A stretch of 64,000 nt of DNA from Psychroflexus sp. ALD_RP9 (GTDB lineage: Bacteria; Bacteroidota; Bacteroidia; Flavobacteriales; Flavobacteriaceae): contig NZ_CP062973.1 of assembly GCF_017311165.1 (NCBI RefSeq), positions 1,364,001 through 1,428,000 on the forward strand, written 5' to 3'. Made by a program: the position numbers and the translations under genes. The notes beneath the pieces are model-generated. The model had not been told where the DNA came from. It made no database searches and worked only from the letters and a program-made list of their open reading frames with translations. Of the stretch, positions 51,427 to 62,700 are shown in pieces. Numbering within the stretch: the stretch's first letter is position 1; the number at the start of each line of letters is the position of its first letter.

Positions 51427-52002
51427 TTATTTAAAGAAATATAAAAACAAAAACAAATAGACCCATAATGCATCGACAAAATGCCAGAAAGTCAAGCCTA
51501 GCTCAAAACCTAGCATATTTGATGCTGTATATTTTTTTCTAAAATGATTATAAATTACTACAAGTAGGACGATTAATCCGCCAAGAATATGTGCTAAATG
51601 GGCAACAACCAACACATACACAAAAGACATACGCACGTTACTAGCTGCTCCTGTAAAGTGGTAGCCGTCTTCAATAATTTGATCAAAGCCAGCAAATTGC
51701 ATGTAAACAAAAAGAGCACCCAATATTAGGGTGACTAGCATTAAACTGTTGGCTAGACTTCGATTGTTATTTTTTATAGCAGTTTTTGCAAAATGAAAAG
51801 TAAAGCTACTTATAATGATAATAATGGTACTATATAAAAATAGTTGTGGTAAAGCATATTCTGAAAGCCAGTCAGGACGACTTTTACTTACAACATAGGC
51901 ACTTGTAAGACCAGCAAAGGTCATTGACATGCTGATGATGCCAAACCATAGCATCATTTTTTTAGCTTTAATTTGTTTTTTATTTCTTAAATCTCCATCC
52001 AT
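51427..52002 (-). CDS. Cytochrome c oxidase subunit III-type protein (short copy)
   Basis: 191 residues with five membrane helices. The family ending LGFELGLTFWHFVDALWVYLFLFLYFF and the AHLAHILGGLIVLLVVIYNHF helix are clear. Two subunit III-like genes in tandem are usual in flavobacterial caa3 clusters. Overlaps the end of cyoE by 16 bases, so the heme O synthase and the oxidase subunits are made from one message. Subunits I and II are not in this window. Confidence 0.93.
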   Translation of the reverse strand: MDGDLRNKKQIKAKKMMLWFGIISMSMTFAGLTSAYVVSKSRPDWLSEYALPQLFLYSTIIIIISSFTFHFAKTAIKNNNRSLANSLMLVTLILGALFVYMQFAGFDQIIEDGYHFTGAASNVRMSFVYVLVVAHLAHILGGLIVLLVVIYNHFRKKYTASNMLGFELGLTFWHFVDALWVYLFLFLYFFK

Positions 52003-52898
52003 GATCGTACATATTTATCAGCTACGTAAACTATTTGAATTAAAGTGATGTAAGTAACGCTCGCTAACATTAACTGCTTTGAAGCTTTTACTTGTTTGGT
52101 TTTAAAAAGTTTGATTGCTTTTAAAAGCATATATATTCCTAAAGCAAATATAATTATTGCTGAAATTGGCGTGATGTAAAAATCTCCTGTAACACCTAAG
52201 ACTGGAATTAAAGACACAATAATCGTCCAGATGGTATACAGAATTATTTGTACAGCGGTTCCTTTATCTCTTTTGCCAGTTGGTAGCATAAAAAAACCAC
52301 CTTTCTTGTAATCGTCATATAGCCACCAACCTAAGGCCCAAAAATGTGGAAATTGCCAAAAAAATTGAATCATAAATAGGGTTCCTGGTTCGATACCAAA
52401 ATTTCCGCTTGCGGCTACCCAGCCAAGCATAAACGGGATTGCTCCAGGAATAGCACCTACAAACACAGCAAGTGGTGTTTTTGTTTTAAGTGGTGTGTAA
52501 AGGCTTGTGTAGATAAAAATTGAAATTGCACCAAACATGGCTGTAATTGGATTGATGATGTATAACAAGTAAATCCCAATTAAAGTTAAAATTGAAGCAA
52601 TTATAAATGCATAGGTTTTAGACATTCTACCAGCCGGTAGTGGCCGTGATTTAGTGCGGTCCATTTTAGCATCTAAGTCTTTTTCGATAATTTGGTTATA
52701 AGCATTGGATGCACCAACCATGGCATAACCACCTAGTGCTAGGTAAATAATGTGCCATAAATTAATTTGCTCTACACCAAGTAAGTAGCCAGCTACTGAA
52801 GAAAAAACCACACTAACTGCTAATCTAAACTTCGTTATACTCTTGAAGTCAGCTATAAAATTTGGTAACGATCTGTGTGTGGTAATTGATTTTGACAA
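51987..52898 (-). CDS. cyoE: Protoheme IX farnesyltransferase (heme O synthase)
   Basis: UbiA-family prenyltransferase that attaches a farnesyl group to heme b for the oxidase. The first Asp-rich motif is NAYNQIIEKDLDAKMDRTKSRPLPAGR, the second is WWLYDDYKKGGFFMLPT; about nine membrane helices. The frame opens at TTG 52919, but that codon lies inside a good promoter -7 box (52917-52924), so it cannot be translated from that promoter. I give TTG 52898 as the next usable start; 303 residues. The exact start is uncertain. First gene of the oxidase unit. Confidence 0.93.
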   Translation of the reverse strand: MSKSITTHRSLPNFIADFKSITKFRLAVSVVFSSVAGYLLGVEQINLWHIIYLALGGYAMVGASNAYNQIIEKDLDAKMDRTKSRPLPAGRMSKTYAFIIASILTLIGIYLLYIINPITAMFGAISIFIYTSLYTPLKTKTPLAVFVGAIPGAIPFMLGWVAASGNFGIEPGTLFMIQFFWQFPHFWALGWWLYDDYKKGGFFMLPTGKRDKGTAVQIILYTIWTIIVSLIPVLGVTGDFYITPISAIIIFALGIYMLLKAIKLFKTKQVKASKQLMLASVTYITLIQIVYVADKYVRSWMEI

Positions 52899-52916
52899 TC
52901 TATAAATACTTTTTTG

Positions 52917-52924
52917 CAAAGATA
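52917..52924 (-). promoter_or_regulatory. -7 element of the cyoE-cox operon
   Basis: TATCTTTG on the minus strand matches TAnnTTTG. Transcription would start near 52910, downstream of the outermost possible cyoE start codon. It lies in the gap after the beta-barrel gene, so cyoE can be transcribed independently. Confidence 0.5.
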
Positions 52925-52988
52925 GTACGAAATTAAGAGATGTATGCCTCAGACGTTCGTTAATATTTACACAGAATTTTAAAGCCTT

Positions 52989-55079
52989 TTAACGGTCGTA
53001 GTACCAATTAAATAAATCTGTTCTAAAACCGAAATTTAACCAAGTTGTCGTATTATCAAATACCTTTGAAGTATTTGTACTCGCATTAAAATCTCTATAA
53101 ATAAGTGAGGTGTATAACTTTAAGTTTGTTTTAGGGTTAAGTAAGTAGCCTAATTCAAGCTCACCAATAAAAATATTAACGGTATTGCCTTGACCTATTT
53201 TAACATTATTTTCAAAAGCGCGATCACGTTCATTTCCGAAAATAATACCACCATAATAAGGGTCAAAGTTCTCGTTGGTTTCTAGGCCGCGTTTACCAAA
53301 AATCAGTTTTGTATGCCCATACCATCTATCTTTTCTATACCTAGCAATACCAATTAATTCTCTGAAATTAGCGCCCCATTGATGAGCCAATGATTGGTTG
53401 TTATGACCGTAATTAAGTACACCTGTATTGTGGGAATAGGTATAAGGTCTTACCTGATTATATTCTACTTGAAGCGTTAAGTCTTTAACCTTAAATGCAT
53501 CAAAATATTTTACACCAAGTTGGTAGCCAAGCTTATTTTTCCAGCTTTGTTGACCACCAAATACAGCATCACTTGAAAACTCATCTATAATAAGCTGTCC
53601 ATAAGAATTAATTTGGTCTGTCCACTTATATTTATAACTAAGACCAATCAAAGCATTACCGCCTTCAGAACCTGTAGAAAACTGAATCATTTGGTAAAGT
53701 ATAACTGGATTCAAGTAGTTGAAGTCAAACCCTCGATTATTATCGTTTTCCCAAATGACCGACTCAAAAAGACCAAGATTTAAGCGTTTAGTAACATTGT
53801 AGCTTAAATGGTGAGTTGCCATAAATTTAGTACGATAAGAGCCATTATCATTTACAGCGCTTCTAATGTCGCGTAGTGAGCGCCATGTATTTGTATATTT
53901 TAGTTTCCAAACATTAGTTTCAATTTTAAAGTATGGATGAATAGACGCATTGTCACTTATAAATAAAGATCTATATCCATCACCGATGAAGTTTTGACCA
54001 TGCCCGAGTGTAAATCTGAAATATTGACTAGGCTTGTAGCTTATATAGCCTTCAGCGATTGGGTAGTCATACGCATCTTCTCCAAACCTTTTGGCAATTC
54101 CTCTTGATGGAATCGTTGCAGGGTTGCCATCATAAGGTCCAATCGATTCTGCATAACGATTAAAATAATCGGCAAAACGGCCTTGACTTTCGTAAATAGC
54201 TGTAAATACATTAATTTTTTTACCAAGTTGTCCTTGAATAAAGGCTGCTCGCGTATTGTTGTAGGTGTAATCACTATTCGAGTCAAAGTCTTTTCCTAGT
54301 TGTAAATCAGCGCCAATGTTAATAGTGAACCAGTAATCTTCTCCTTTTATGGTTACTAAGTCTTCATTAAAGAATTTTTTTCCAAACCAAGTATCAGTCT
54401 CAAATCTTAGTGTTTCTACATTATCTTTGAAGCTGTAGTAAGGTTTTACTTCTTCATAAGAAAATGGTTTTGAAGCTGTATGAGTATTGGTCCCAATCAT
54501 ATTCATTTGTTTGTCGAAACGATTATAAACCTCATGTGAAAACGGAATATTTAGCTGACTATCAAACTGTTCGTCATTAAATTTTTGATTTTTTAAGCGA
54601 TCGTATTCTAACTTTAGAGGATTAGTTTTAATCTCGGTTGAAGTTTTGTTGGCCGTGCTATTTGTTTGAACTAATTTGAAATTTTCGCTTAATTCAAAAG
54701 GTACTTTAACAGTAACATTATACCTTACAAATCGCGGTTTTGCATTATAAGTTGCGGGTTTAATTTGAGGTAATTTAGCGATAGCTTTTTCAAGTTGGCG
54801 TTTTACTTTAATATTTGAAGTATTAATAAATATTGGTTTAAATACGCCAGCTGTATCAACCTCAAATAATAGTTTAGCTTCAATAAGTTGAGTCGTATCT
54901 AAATCGTTTGGGTGACTATATTTTTCCTTTAATTCTGAGATAAATGTTTCATTAAAGCATTTTTTAGTTGAGATAGATTCACAATTTTCGAAAACAGGAT
55001 AAGTCTCAAGCTTTTTTTGGGCAGTGCTAATAAAAGTTGCGTTTAAGGCAAGAATTAAAATAAGTCGATTCAGATTCAT
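52989..55079 (-). CDS. Outer-membrane beta-barrel protein with TonB-C-like N-terminal domain (RemB-like)
   Basis: 696 residues. A signal peptide (LILILALNATFISTAQ) is followed by a region (about 24-130) resembling the TonB C-terminal fold: YPVFENCESISTKKCF, then a KAIAKLPQIKPATYN strand, much like the neighbouring TonB protein. The remaining 500 residues are amphipathic strands with aromatic ends, consistent with a barrel, including FRFTLGHGQNFIGDGYRSL. It resembles proteins annotated as gliding motility protein RemB in flavobacteria, though I cannot confirm the name from sequence alone. It lies just before cyoE, with tonB about 110 bases upstream. Confidence 0.75.
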   Translation of the reverse strand: MNLNRLILILALNATFISTAQKKLETYPVFENCESISTKKCFNETFISELKEKYSHPNDLDTTQLIEAKLLFEVDTAGVFKPIFINTSNIKVKRQLEKAIAKLPQIKPATYNAKPRFVRYNVTVKVPFELSENFKLVQTNSTANKTSTEIKTNPLKLEYDRLKNQKFNDEQFDSQLNIPFSHEVYNRFDKQMNMIGTNTHTASKPFSYEEVKPYYSFKDNVETLRFETDTWFGKKFFNEDLVTIKGEDYWFTINIGADLQLGKDFDSNSDYTYNNTRAAFIQGQLGKKINVFTAIYESQGRFADYFNRYAESIGPYDGNPATIPSRGIAKRFGEDAYDYPIAEGYISYKPSQYFRFTLGHGQNFIGDGYRSLFISDNASIHPYFKIETNVWKLKYTNTWRSLRDIRSAVNDNGSYRTKFMATHHLSYNVTKRLNLGLFESVIWENDNNRGFDFNYLNPVILYQMIQFSTGSEGGNALIGLSYKYKWTDQINSYGQLIIDEFSSDAVFGGQQSWKNKLGYQLGVKYFDAFKVKDLTLQVEYNQVRPYTYSHNTGVLNYGHNNQSLAHQWGANFRELIGIARYRKDRWYGHTKLIFGKRGLETNENFDPYYGGIIFGNERDRAFENNVKIGQGNTVNIFIGELELGYLLNPKTNLKLYTSLIYRDFNASTNTSKVFDNTTTWLNFGFRTDLFNWYYDR

Positions 55080-55129
55080 GGTAAGTTTAAATTAGTTCGT
55101 AAAGATAACAATTCTACTTATTACTAATT

Positions 55130-55162
55130 TTAAAAAAAAAGCCTAGGTAATTAACCTAGGCT
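55130..55162 (-). terminator. Terminator after tonB
   Basis: A perfect 9-bp stem, AGCCTAGGT (55140-55148) with its complement (55154-55162), and a five-base loop. On the minus strand it is followed by nine T residues (55131-55139). It ends the ruvA-sprA-gcvH-vanZ-tonB run. Confidence 0.9.
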
Positions 55163-55187
55163 GCATTAAATTATTGAAATTTTGAAG

Positions 55188-55898
55188 TTAATCTCTAACT
55201 TGAAAGGTAATAGGTAATGAGTAAATAACACCTACTTTTTGTCCACGTTGTTCACCTGGCTTCATTTTAGGTAACTTTTTAATTACACGTTCACCTTCAC
55301 GTTGTAACCTTGGATGTGGAGCTCTAGCACCAACCTCTACAATATCACCGTTTTTATTGATTTTGAATTGAACATAAACACGGTTAATACCTGATAATCC
55401 CAAATCTGAAGCTAAACCTGTATTAAACTCATCATTTACAAACTCCTTTATTTTTTCACTCATACATTTTTTCTTGTCCTTAGCGTTTTCACAACCAGGG
55501 AAAATAGGTGCTTGCTCAATGACCATAAATGACACATCGCCAATTTCTTCTTCAACTTCTTCAACTTCTTCAACTTCAACTACCTCATCTTGGTCTGTAT
55601 CGGTTGCTTCAATGACAACTTCTTCAACTTCTTCTTCGTTATCAACGACCTCGATTACAGGTGGTGCTGGTGGTGGCGGTGGTGGCGGTGGCGGTGGTGG
55701 TGCTTGAATTTCAGTGATTGGTACATCTTCTTCTTCAAGCATGTTTAAATCTACCTTGCCAGTGTCTATTTGCTCTTTATCGTATGTTTTCCATTCGATT
55801 AAGACCAACGTAATCCCCAGCATAAGTGCTAAACCAATTTGAAAGAAAAGAAAACTTTTTCTATTCAAATCTTTTTTAGGATTCTTTTTAGGTTCCAT
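55188..55898 (-). CDS. tonB: TonB-family energy transducer
   Basis: 236 residues. A basic cytoplasmic tip and one membrane helix (about 16-35) are followed by a periplasmic linker with 11 consecutive prolines (67-77) and a Glu/Val-rich repeat (EVEEVEEVEEE), then a C-terminal domain (about 130-236) with FPGCENAKDKKKC and the family ending VIYSLPITFQV. It transmits proton-motive force to outer-membrane transporters. The Glu/Val stretch is coded by near-perfect 9-base repeats that could slip in frame. Last gene of the sprA unit by position. Confidence 0.93.
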   Translation of the reverse strand: MEPKKNPKKDLNRKSFLFFQIGLALMLGITLVLIEWKTYDKEQIDTGKVDLNMLEEEDVPITEIQAPPPPPPPPPPPAPPVIEVVDNEEEVEEVVIEATDTDQDEVVEVEEVEEVEEEIGDVSFMVIEQAPIFPGCENAKDKKKCMSEKIKEFVNDEFNTGLASDLGLSGINRVYVQFKINKNGDIVEVGARAPHPRLQREGERVIKKLPKMKPGEQRGQKVGVIYSLPITFQVRD

Positions 55899-55940
55899 AG
55901 TTAAATTTTAGAGGTTACTAAAGTATAAATTTTCAATTTA

Positions 55941-56357
55941 CTAATTAAATTTTAGCCATTTAATTTTTAATTTCTCTAACAAGATTGCAAAGACTATAGC
56001 TGCTGATATGCATCCAATAGAATTAGCAAACATGTCGTTGACGTCAAAAGTTCTATAACTAGTTATTAATTCTTGTAGAAACTCAATAACAATGCCAAAA
56101 AGTATAATTGAAATACAAATACTTAAAATAAACTTAATTTTAGTATGTTCTTTAGCTGAATTTAAATAAAATAAATTCCATGCTGTGCTTAATATGAAAT
56201 AAGCTATGGCATGATATACCTTATCAGAATTTTCAGTGCCAATGCTAGGAATGTTACTCATTCTAACTAAAGATAGAATTGCTATACCACAACTTATGAT
56301 TAGGGCAACAGCAAAACTGATTTTTTTATCCGATATGAGCTTTGTAAGCTTCAGCAT
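55941..56357 (-). CDS. VanZ-like family membrane protein
   Basis: 138 residues with four membrane helices and VanZ-type landmarks: [21 protein letters not shown] near the second helix, [30 protein letters not shown] in the third (the conserved E-x-x-Q and FDxxDxxxN pattern). VanZ of enterococci gives low-level teicoplanin resistance; flavobacterial homologues next to gcvH and sprA are uncharacterised. Its start lies inside the end of gcvH, a 32-base overlap. Confidence 0.9.
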   Translation of the reverse strand: MLKLTKLISDKKISFAVALIISCGIAILSLVRMSNIPSIGTENSDKVYHAIAYFILSTAWNLFYLNSAKEHTKIKFILSICISIILFGIVIEFLQELITSYRTFDVNDMFANSIGCISAAIVFAILLEKLKIKWLKFN

Positions 56358-56703
56358 CCATTAATTCGTCTAATTGCGATTTATCACTTACTTTTACTTT
56401 AATCATCCAGCCATCGCCATAAGGATCTTCGTTAACTTTTTCTGGTTCGTCTTCTAGACTTTCATTAAACTCTATTATTTCACCATCAACAGGAATAAAT
56501 AGGTCAGACACTGTTTTAACGGCTTCTACAGTTCCAAAGACTTCATCTTTATCTAGGGTTTCATCAACAGTTTCTACTTCAACGTAAACAATATCGCCAA
56601 GTTCACTTTGAGCAAAATCTGTAATGCCAACAGTAATCGTATCACCATCAATCTTAATCCATTCATGGTCTTTAGTATACTTTAAGTCTTCTGGTAAATT
56701 CAT
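56326..56703 (-). CDS. gcvH: Glycine cleavage system H protein
   Basis: 125-residue lipoyl carrier that shuttles the aminomethyl group between P and T proteins. Lipoylated Lys 63 is in [23 protein letters not shown] at the N-terminus and [11 protein letters not shown] near the C-terminus are standard. Its neighbours here are sprA (15 bases upstream) and vanZ (overlapping), a constant flavobacterial arrangement unrelated to glycine cleavage genes, which are not in the window. Confidence 0.97.
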   Translation of the reverse strand: MNLPEDLKYTKDHEWIKIDGDTITVGITDFAQSELGDIVYVEVETVDETLDKDEVFGTVEAVKTVSDLFIPVDGEIIEFNESLEDEPEKVNEDPYGDGWMIKVKVSDKSQLDELMDAEAYKAHIG

Positions 56704-56718
56704 ATTTTTAATTTTTAT

Positions 56719-59700
56719 TTAGTTTCCAAAGTTATATCTAATTGTAAATCCGCTTCTAATAGTTGTTTGCGGGAAAATGGTTGAAATTGCATTTTTAGAA
56801 AACACATGGTCGTAAAAGAAAATAGCCGTTAAGTTTTTTGTAAAGGCATAATCTGCAGTAAAGTTAATAGACCAAATATCTTGACCAGCGGTTATTCTAT
56901 TATTTTCAATATCTAAAGAACGTATAATTGTTTCATTTCGGCGTAAAGAAACATCGGCTTTTAAATTTAAATCGCTACTTAAAATTCTTCTGTTGCCTTC
57001 AAACTGGGTTACAATTTTTAAATCTTTAATTCTGTAGCCAAGACCAACGATATATTCTTCACCAAGCATTTCTGTTAATAAGCTATTATTAAAGCTTAAA
57101 GATAATGCCCTATCTTTTTTATATTCGGCTAAAATACTGACCGAATTTTTCATTTCAAAATCTATTTTCAATAATGGTGTAAACTGTTCTATTAAATTAA
57201 CATTCGCTATAATCAATTCACTGTTAAAATTACCATTTTGATCTAGGTTAAATTCACTATACGGCGATAACCTGTTGTATTGTAAATTACTTTGGAACTG
57301 GTTAACTGTAAAACTCGATGAGTAAGCATGCTGAATTGAAAATCGTGTAAAACGCTCTTTAAACCAATTTAACCGCATTAAGCCTGTGTATTTTAAATTC
57401 CAATTAGGCAATGGTGTGTCTCTGAAGGTTTTTAAGCTTGACTTTGAAGCATCTTCTCCAGTGTAAGCAGATAAAAACGACGGTAAAAGAACGTCTTGGC
57501 TATTTGGGCCAAAACCAATCGGATAGCCGTTTTCGTCAAGGTTATCTGGATTGTTAATATTTATACCTGCTCGTGTAGCAAGGCGGTTGGCAATGATTAG
57601 CCTATTTTCTTTAAATTGGTCAAAGGTTGCAGAAACATCTCGGCTACTTGGCTGAAATGCTGTCCTAATCATATTAGTAGAAATATTGAAATTACCAAAG
57701 CTATACGGCGTGATAGATTGGTACTGTAGTGTATTTTGGTCAACACGAAAGTTTTCGGTATAGGTTTCTGAGTATAAGCGGTTAGCAATTAAATCTATGG
57801 TTAGACCTGGTAGTAGTCTAATACCAGCTTGAATATCGAGTTGCTCGTTTTGAGTTTTTGTGTACTCTTCATTAAAATCTTGATACATGGTTAACCAACC
57901 TTTTCTTGCTGCTATTTCACGTACGTCATTTTGACTTCCAAATGTAAATCCAGCCGTTGGCTTAAATGTTCCGCCAAAGCCAATACTATTGGTATAGCCT
58001 GGTAAATAGATTCCTTCTGTATTGGCGTAGTTAACTTGAACTCTATCTACAGCAGTCACTAAGCCAATTAAGGTATTAAAGGCTTTATCTTTTACGCTAA
58101 GTTCAGTAGGTAGTTGTTCAGCTTCATTTGTTTTTTTCTTTTGGTTAGCTTGCTGAAGTCTATTGTTTCGTCTTCTAACACCTCTTTGATTTTGTGTTTG
58201 ATTTTGATCGCCTCTAGCTCTTTTTTTCTCTAAACCAAGGTAACTATAAAGTCTTGACATCGTCAGTGTAGCATTTAAATTATGAGCAGACGAGTTTTGA
58301 ACCGAATTTCCTAGATCTGGAATATTGTCTAGGCCTCGTAAAATTTCAGAGCCTTTTTGCCACATAAAATCTCCTGTATAAGAATATTGAGCTCTTACAA
58401 AACTTAAAAACGGAAGCTTTTCTAAAGGTAAAGTATAATTAACCTGAAGTTTTTGATAATGCCTATTAGGTGCACCAAAATTTAAAAAGTCGTCCCAAAC
58501 ACCAACTGAATTATCTTGGTTATTATTCTCATCAATAAAATTTCTAACAATACGGTTGGTAGAAGAGTTGAAGTTAAAATTCAAATTATCGGTTAACTTA
58601 TAATCAATAGCATATTGCCAATCGTAAAAGTAGTTACGTTGATATAATTTAGGTGTGCCAATACTACCTGGCGGAAGGTCTATATTTCTAAATTGTAATT
58701 CATTGTACTGCCTATTAATGTTAGATGATGCAGAGATTGAAGTAGGTAACAAGTTAATGTTAAAATCTTTCAACAAATTGAAATAAGGGCTGTTGAGCAA
58801 CTCTATGTTTTTGAAAGGTTCAACTTTTAGCGGTTCAACTTGATATTCATAGGTTAGACTTACATCAACGCTTTGGTCTTTAGATTTTTCTACTTCGAAG
58901 TCACGATAGTCTTCTTGATTATAGGTGCCTGAAAATGTAAAATTTTCTACGTCATAAGGCATTGGTGTACTATCATCATTGGTTCGGTCTTTTCGAAGGC
59001 CAATAACACTCACACTTTGTCTTCTTGTGTAAGTTTCTGCGCGTTCTAGTATTTGGTCTTCTGTAGCCTGGTCTTGTGCATTGTCTAGTAAAGTTTCAAG
59101 TTCTAAATCTAGGTAAACAGGATCAAACTGAGGTGTGATTAATTCTTCTCCACGACTGTAGGAAAACGGAATTTTAATGCCCCAATTTTCGGGTAAAAGT
59201 TGGCCAAAATTTAAGCCTGTAACCACATCATATTGTTTCACATCTTCACGACTACGTTGATTTGGGCCTTGTTCAATACCGCCAAAACCAACGGTGCTAC
59301 GTCTACCTGAAGCAGAAATATTTGCAAAATCAGCAAAATTCGTGTCCATGTTTGCAACAGCTGCCCAACCGCCTTGGTTTTTAAGTCCAGAAAGCCTTAA
59401 CTCGTTAAACCAAACATTACCTGATACATTTTGGCCTGAAGCATTCCTTAAACCAAGCATTAAAACTCTAATGTTTCCAAAGCTCGGATTACCTTTAATG
59501 CCAACTCTTAATTGACCTGGTGTAACTTCAGTAGAAGGTGATAAGTCTTCGTTAAAAAAGTTTAAATCAAGATTGCTAAGTGCATTATTGCCTAATACTA
59601 TAGATTTAATTTCTTGAAGAAGATTAAGCGGTAATTTTAAGTCGTTTTCTTCAGGCCAGACACCACGAGCTGTTATATCTGAAGGATCGCTAACGGTAAG

Positions 59701-62700
59701 AGGAATTTCAACTTGGTAGAAGTTATTAGTAAAATCAATTCCCATTCTGATGAATGCCACCAATTGATTATCCTGCAATTGCGGATTTGGTGCAGGTAAA
59801 GCTTCAGCATGTAAAAATAGCTCTAGGTTTTCATACTGCCGCATATCAATTTGGTAATTTTTAAACACACCACGCGAATCTTCTGATTCTAAGTTTTTTA
59901 CAATTAAAGCTAAAGATTTTTCGTCGTCTCTAACGGTTACATTATTATTAACTAGTTGTTCTCTAACAACGCCAGGTGGCGTTACATAAGTAGAAGTAAT
60001 TTCTTCACTTACGGCTTCAACATTAAATTGTGTATTTGAGTTTAATTCAGGATCGCTTCCGTCAGGTACAATTGCTTGGTCATAAGTTAGATAATCGCCC
60101 CTAACTAAATCTAGTGATCCGAATCTTAAAATTGTTTCTTCTTCAAAATCTGTTAAGAACATTCGCATGAACCGTACTGAACGTAAGTCTGAAATGCCAC
60201 CAATAGCAAATTCTTGGTTGGTGCGTAATGGTACTCGAAATTGAACCCATCTTGCTGGTATTTGCTGACCATTTGGTAAAGTGGCATTAACTTCTCTTAC
60301 ATCAGTAATATAGTCTCTATTAATGCCTGCAATATTACTTGTGTTATTTTCTACACTCATGTTAGGAAATAGCGGAACCTCATACTCGAAATAACTATCT
60401 ATCGTGTTCATGGTATTGTCGCGGTTAACATCTTCAACATCAGGAAAAGCTGAATTACCACGATTGTTCTGAGTCACTTCAACTGGGTTATTGCCTTGTA
60501 GTCCATTATATTTTTCGTAACGCTCTAAAATACCGCCATCAGCGTTTAAATAAAAGATAAAGTCATCTTGTGATGGGTCTTCAAAACCAGCAAATTGAGG
60601 GAATTTTTCTGCTTCATCTATATTTGTGAGTCCATCTAAACCAACATCTTGATTAACTCTAGCTTGGCCTTCAGAATCGAAAGCATAAACCAAAGACTGG
60701 CTACTCGGAACTTTTGCGAAGTTGGTACTGATAGCATTCGAAAAGCCACCATCTTCTGGTAAACCATTTTCGAATTGTTTTCTACCATCTTTCAAAATAT
60801 CTTCAGAAATACTTCCGAAGTTTAAAACCACTTTACCGCCGTTGTTGTTTGCGTTTTCAGCATAAATGAAAGGATCCATCACCCAAAATTCAACAAATTC
60901 GACATTAGCTCGTTCAAAGTCGGTAGTTTGTAAGCCACGCATGATTCCACCAAAATTTTGAGATGGGTCAGGCAATTGCCCGTCGGTTGAAGCTGCTGGA
61001 TTATAATTGTACATTCCGCGATTACTTGGTTTGTAGTGTAAGTCAAGCGAAAATATAGTTTGAATTTGACCTGGTACTAAATCGGTATTAGGAAATAATT
61101 CATTAATTAAAATACGGCGTGAATAGTATTGTGATAAGTCTTGGTCTGAAATTCCTTCAGGTCTTTGAGAGCTGTAAAAAATAGGGTCTATGGTATACCA
61201 ATTTAATTTTGCTCTATAATTATTGATACTAATATCATCATTAACATCATAATTTCCACCAGTGTCATTAGGTCCACGAAAACCAACAGGTACACTAGAA
61301 AGTGCCCATGCATCAGGGTTTAAAACCGAAATTGATGTTTGTGAGCCTTCAAAATCATCTACATAAGTGGTTGCTTCACCACCAAATTCATTTCCTTTTG
61401 GAGCACCAGGCTTTAAGTAGGCAAATTCGCCTCTTAAAGAGAAACGCGACTCAACATCGGTATCTGTATTAGGTAATTTATTGACTAATCTTGTGAAAAA
61501 AGGGACCTCAGTATCGTATTTAAAATTGAAGCCGTAGATAGAATTATTAATAGGCTCGGTGTTATAGTCTGCTTTTTGAGTAATTGGGCGTTCATTAAGG
61601 TTTAAAAATGTTGCGCCAAGTTGAAGTTCATCACTGAAGCGATGTTGCACATCAATACCTGTAAAGCGTTTGGTTTGTCTGCCAAATAAGGCATTGTTTT
61701 CAGTTGAAATATTAATAGGCGTATTGGAGGCGAGAAGTGCTTCATCTAAAATATTAACGCGGCCAAGTTCATAATTTACGGTATAATCTACACCTTCTTG
61801 AAGTTCCCGACCACCAGCTGTAACTGTAACAGAACCACGCGGAACATTAAAAGCACCAATGGGTATACCATCACTGCCAGAGGCTTTGTAGCGACCTTTT
61901 AACTGAAACTTGTTTTTATCGGCACCTTGTTGTTGTGCTTGTGTTTTTGTAGTTCTGTACAAACTTCTAAAAACATATTTAGCTTGGTTACCATTGTAAG
62001 TATTTATATCATTATAGTCTTCTGTACCTGTATTTGGTGTATTGTCTAGTTTATTAAAAAGGTATTCGCCAAAAGGCTCAACTTTTGTAAACTTAATTAA
62101 GCCGTTTTGAGGGTCTATTGTAATGCCAGTAACAAAGTCGAAAAATCCATCGCCACCGTTAATAGGGTCGTTATTAGCGTTTAATTGGTCAAAATTAAAT
62201 ACCTTTAGTAAGTTTTGGTCTTCTACGTCTAAAGGTAAAGCTTCATTAGCGTTTGGTGCCTGAGTGATAAAGTTAACAGGTTGTGGGTCTGTGTATAAAA
62301 TATTAAATCTAAAACCATCTTGCTCAAGTTGCGTAGCTCCTAAGCTATAAAAGTTTTTCATCATTAAATCCCAAACAGGCTCGTTAACATTAGTGATTGG
62401 GCTTTTAAGCATTTTAACCACTAAGTTTTGGCTCTGAGGAATTTGTTCACCTTCTATGTTTGGGTTTTCGGTTGTTTCAGTTGCTTCTGGACCACCATTG
62501 GCAAATTCACCAACCCTAAAAACTGATCCATCTGTAGTTTTATATTCAAAAGCAACTCCAAGTATTTCATCATTAGACAGACGCTGATTTAAACTAATAT
62601 AACCTAATTCTGGATATAATGTAAAATCATTTTGCGTTAATTCTCTAGCATTTTCTAGTATAGCATAGTCACGGCCTTCGCTTACAAAACTATTAGCTTG

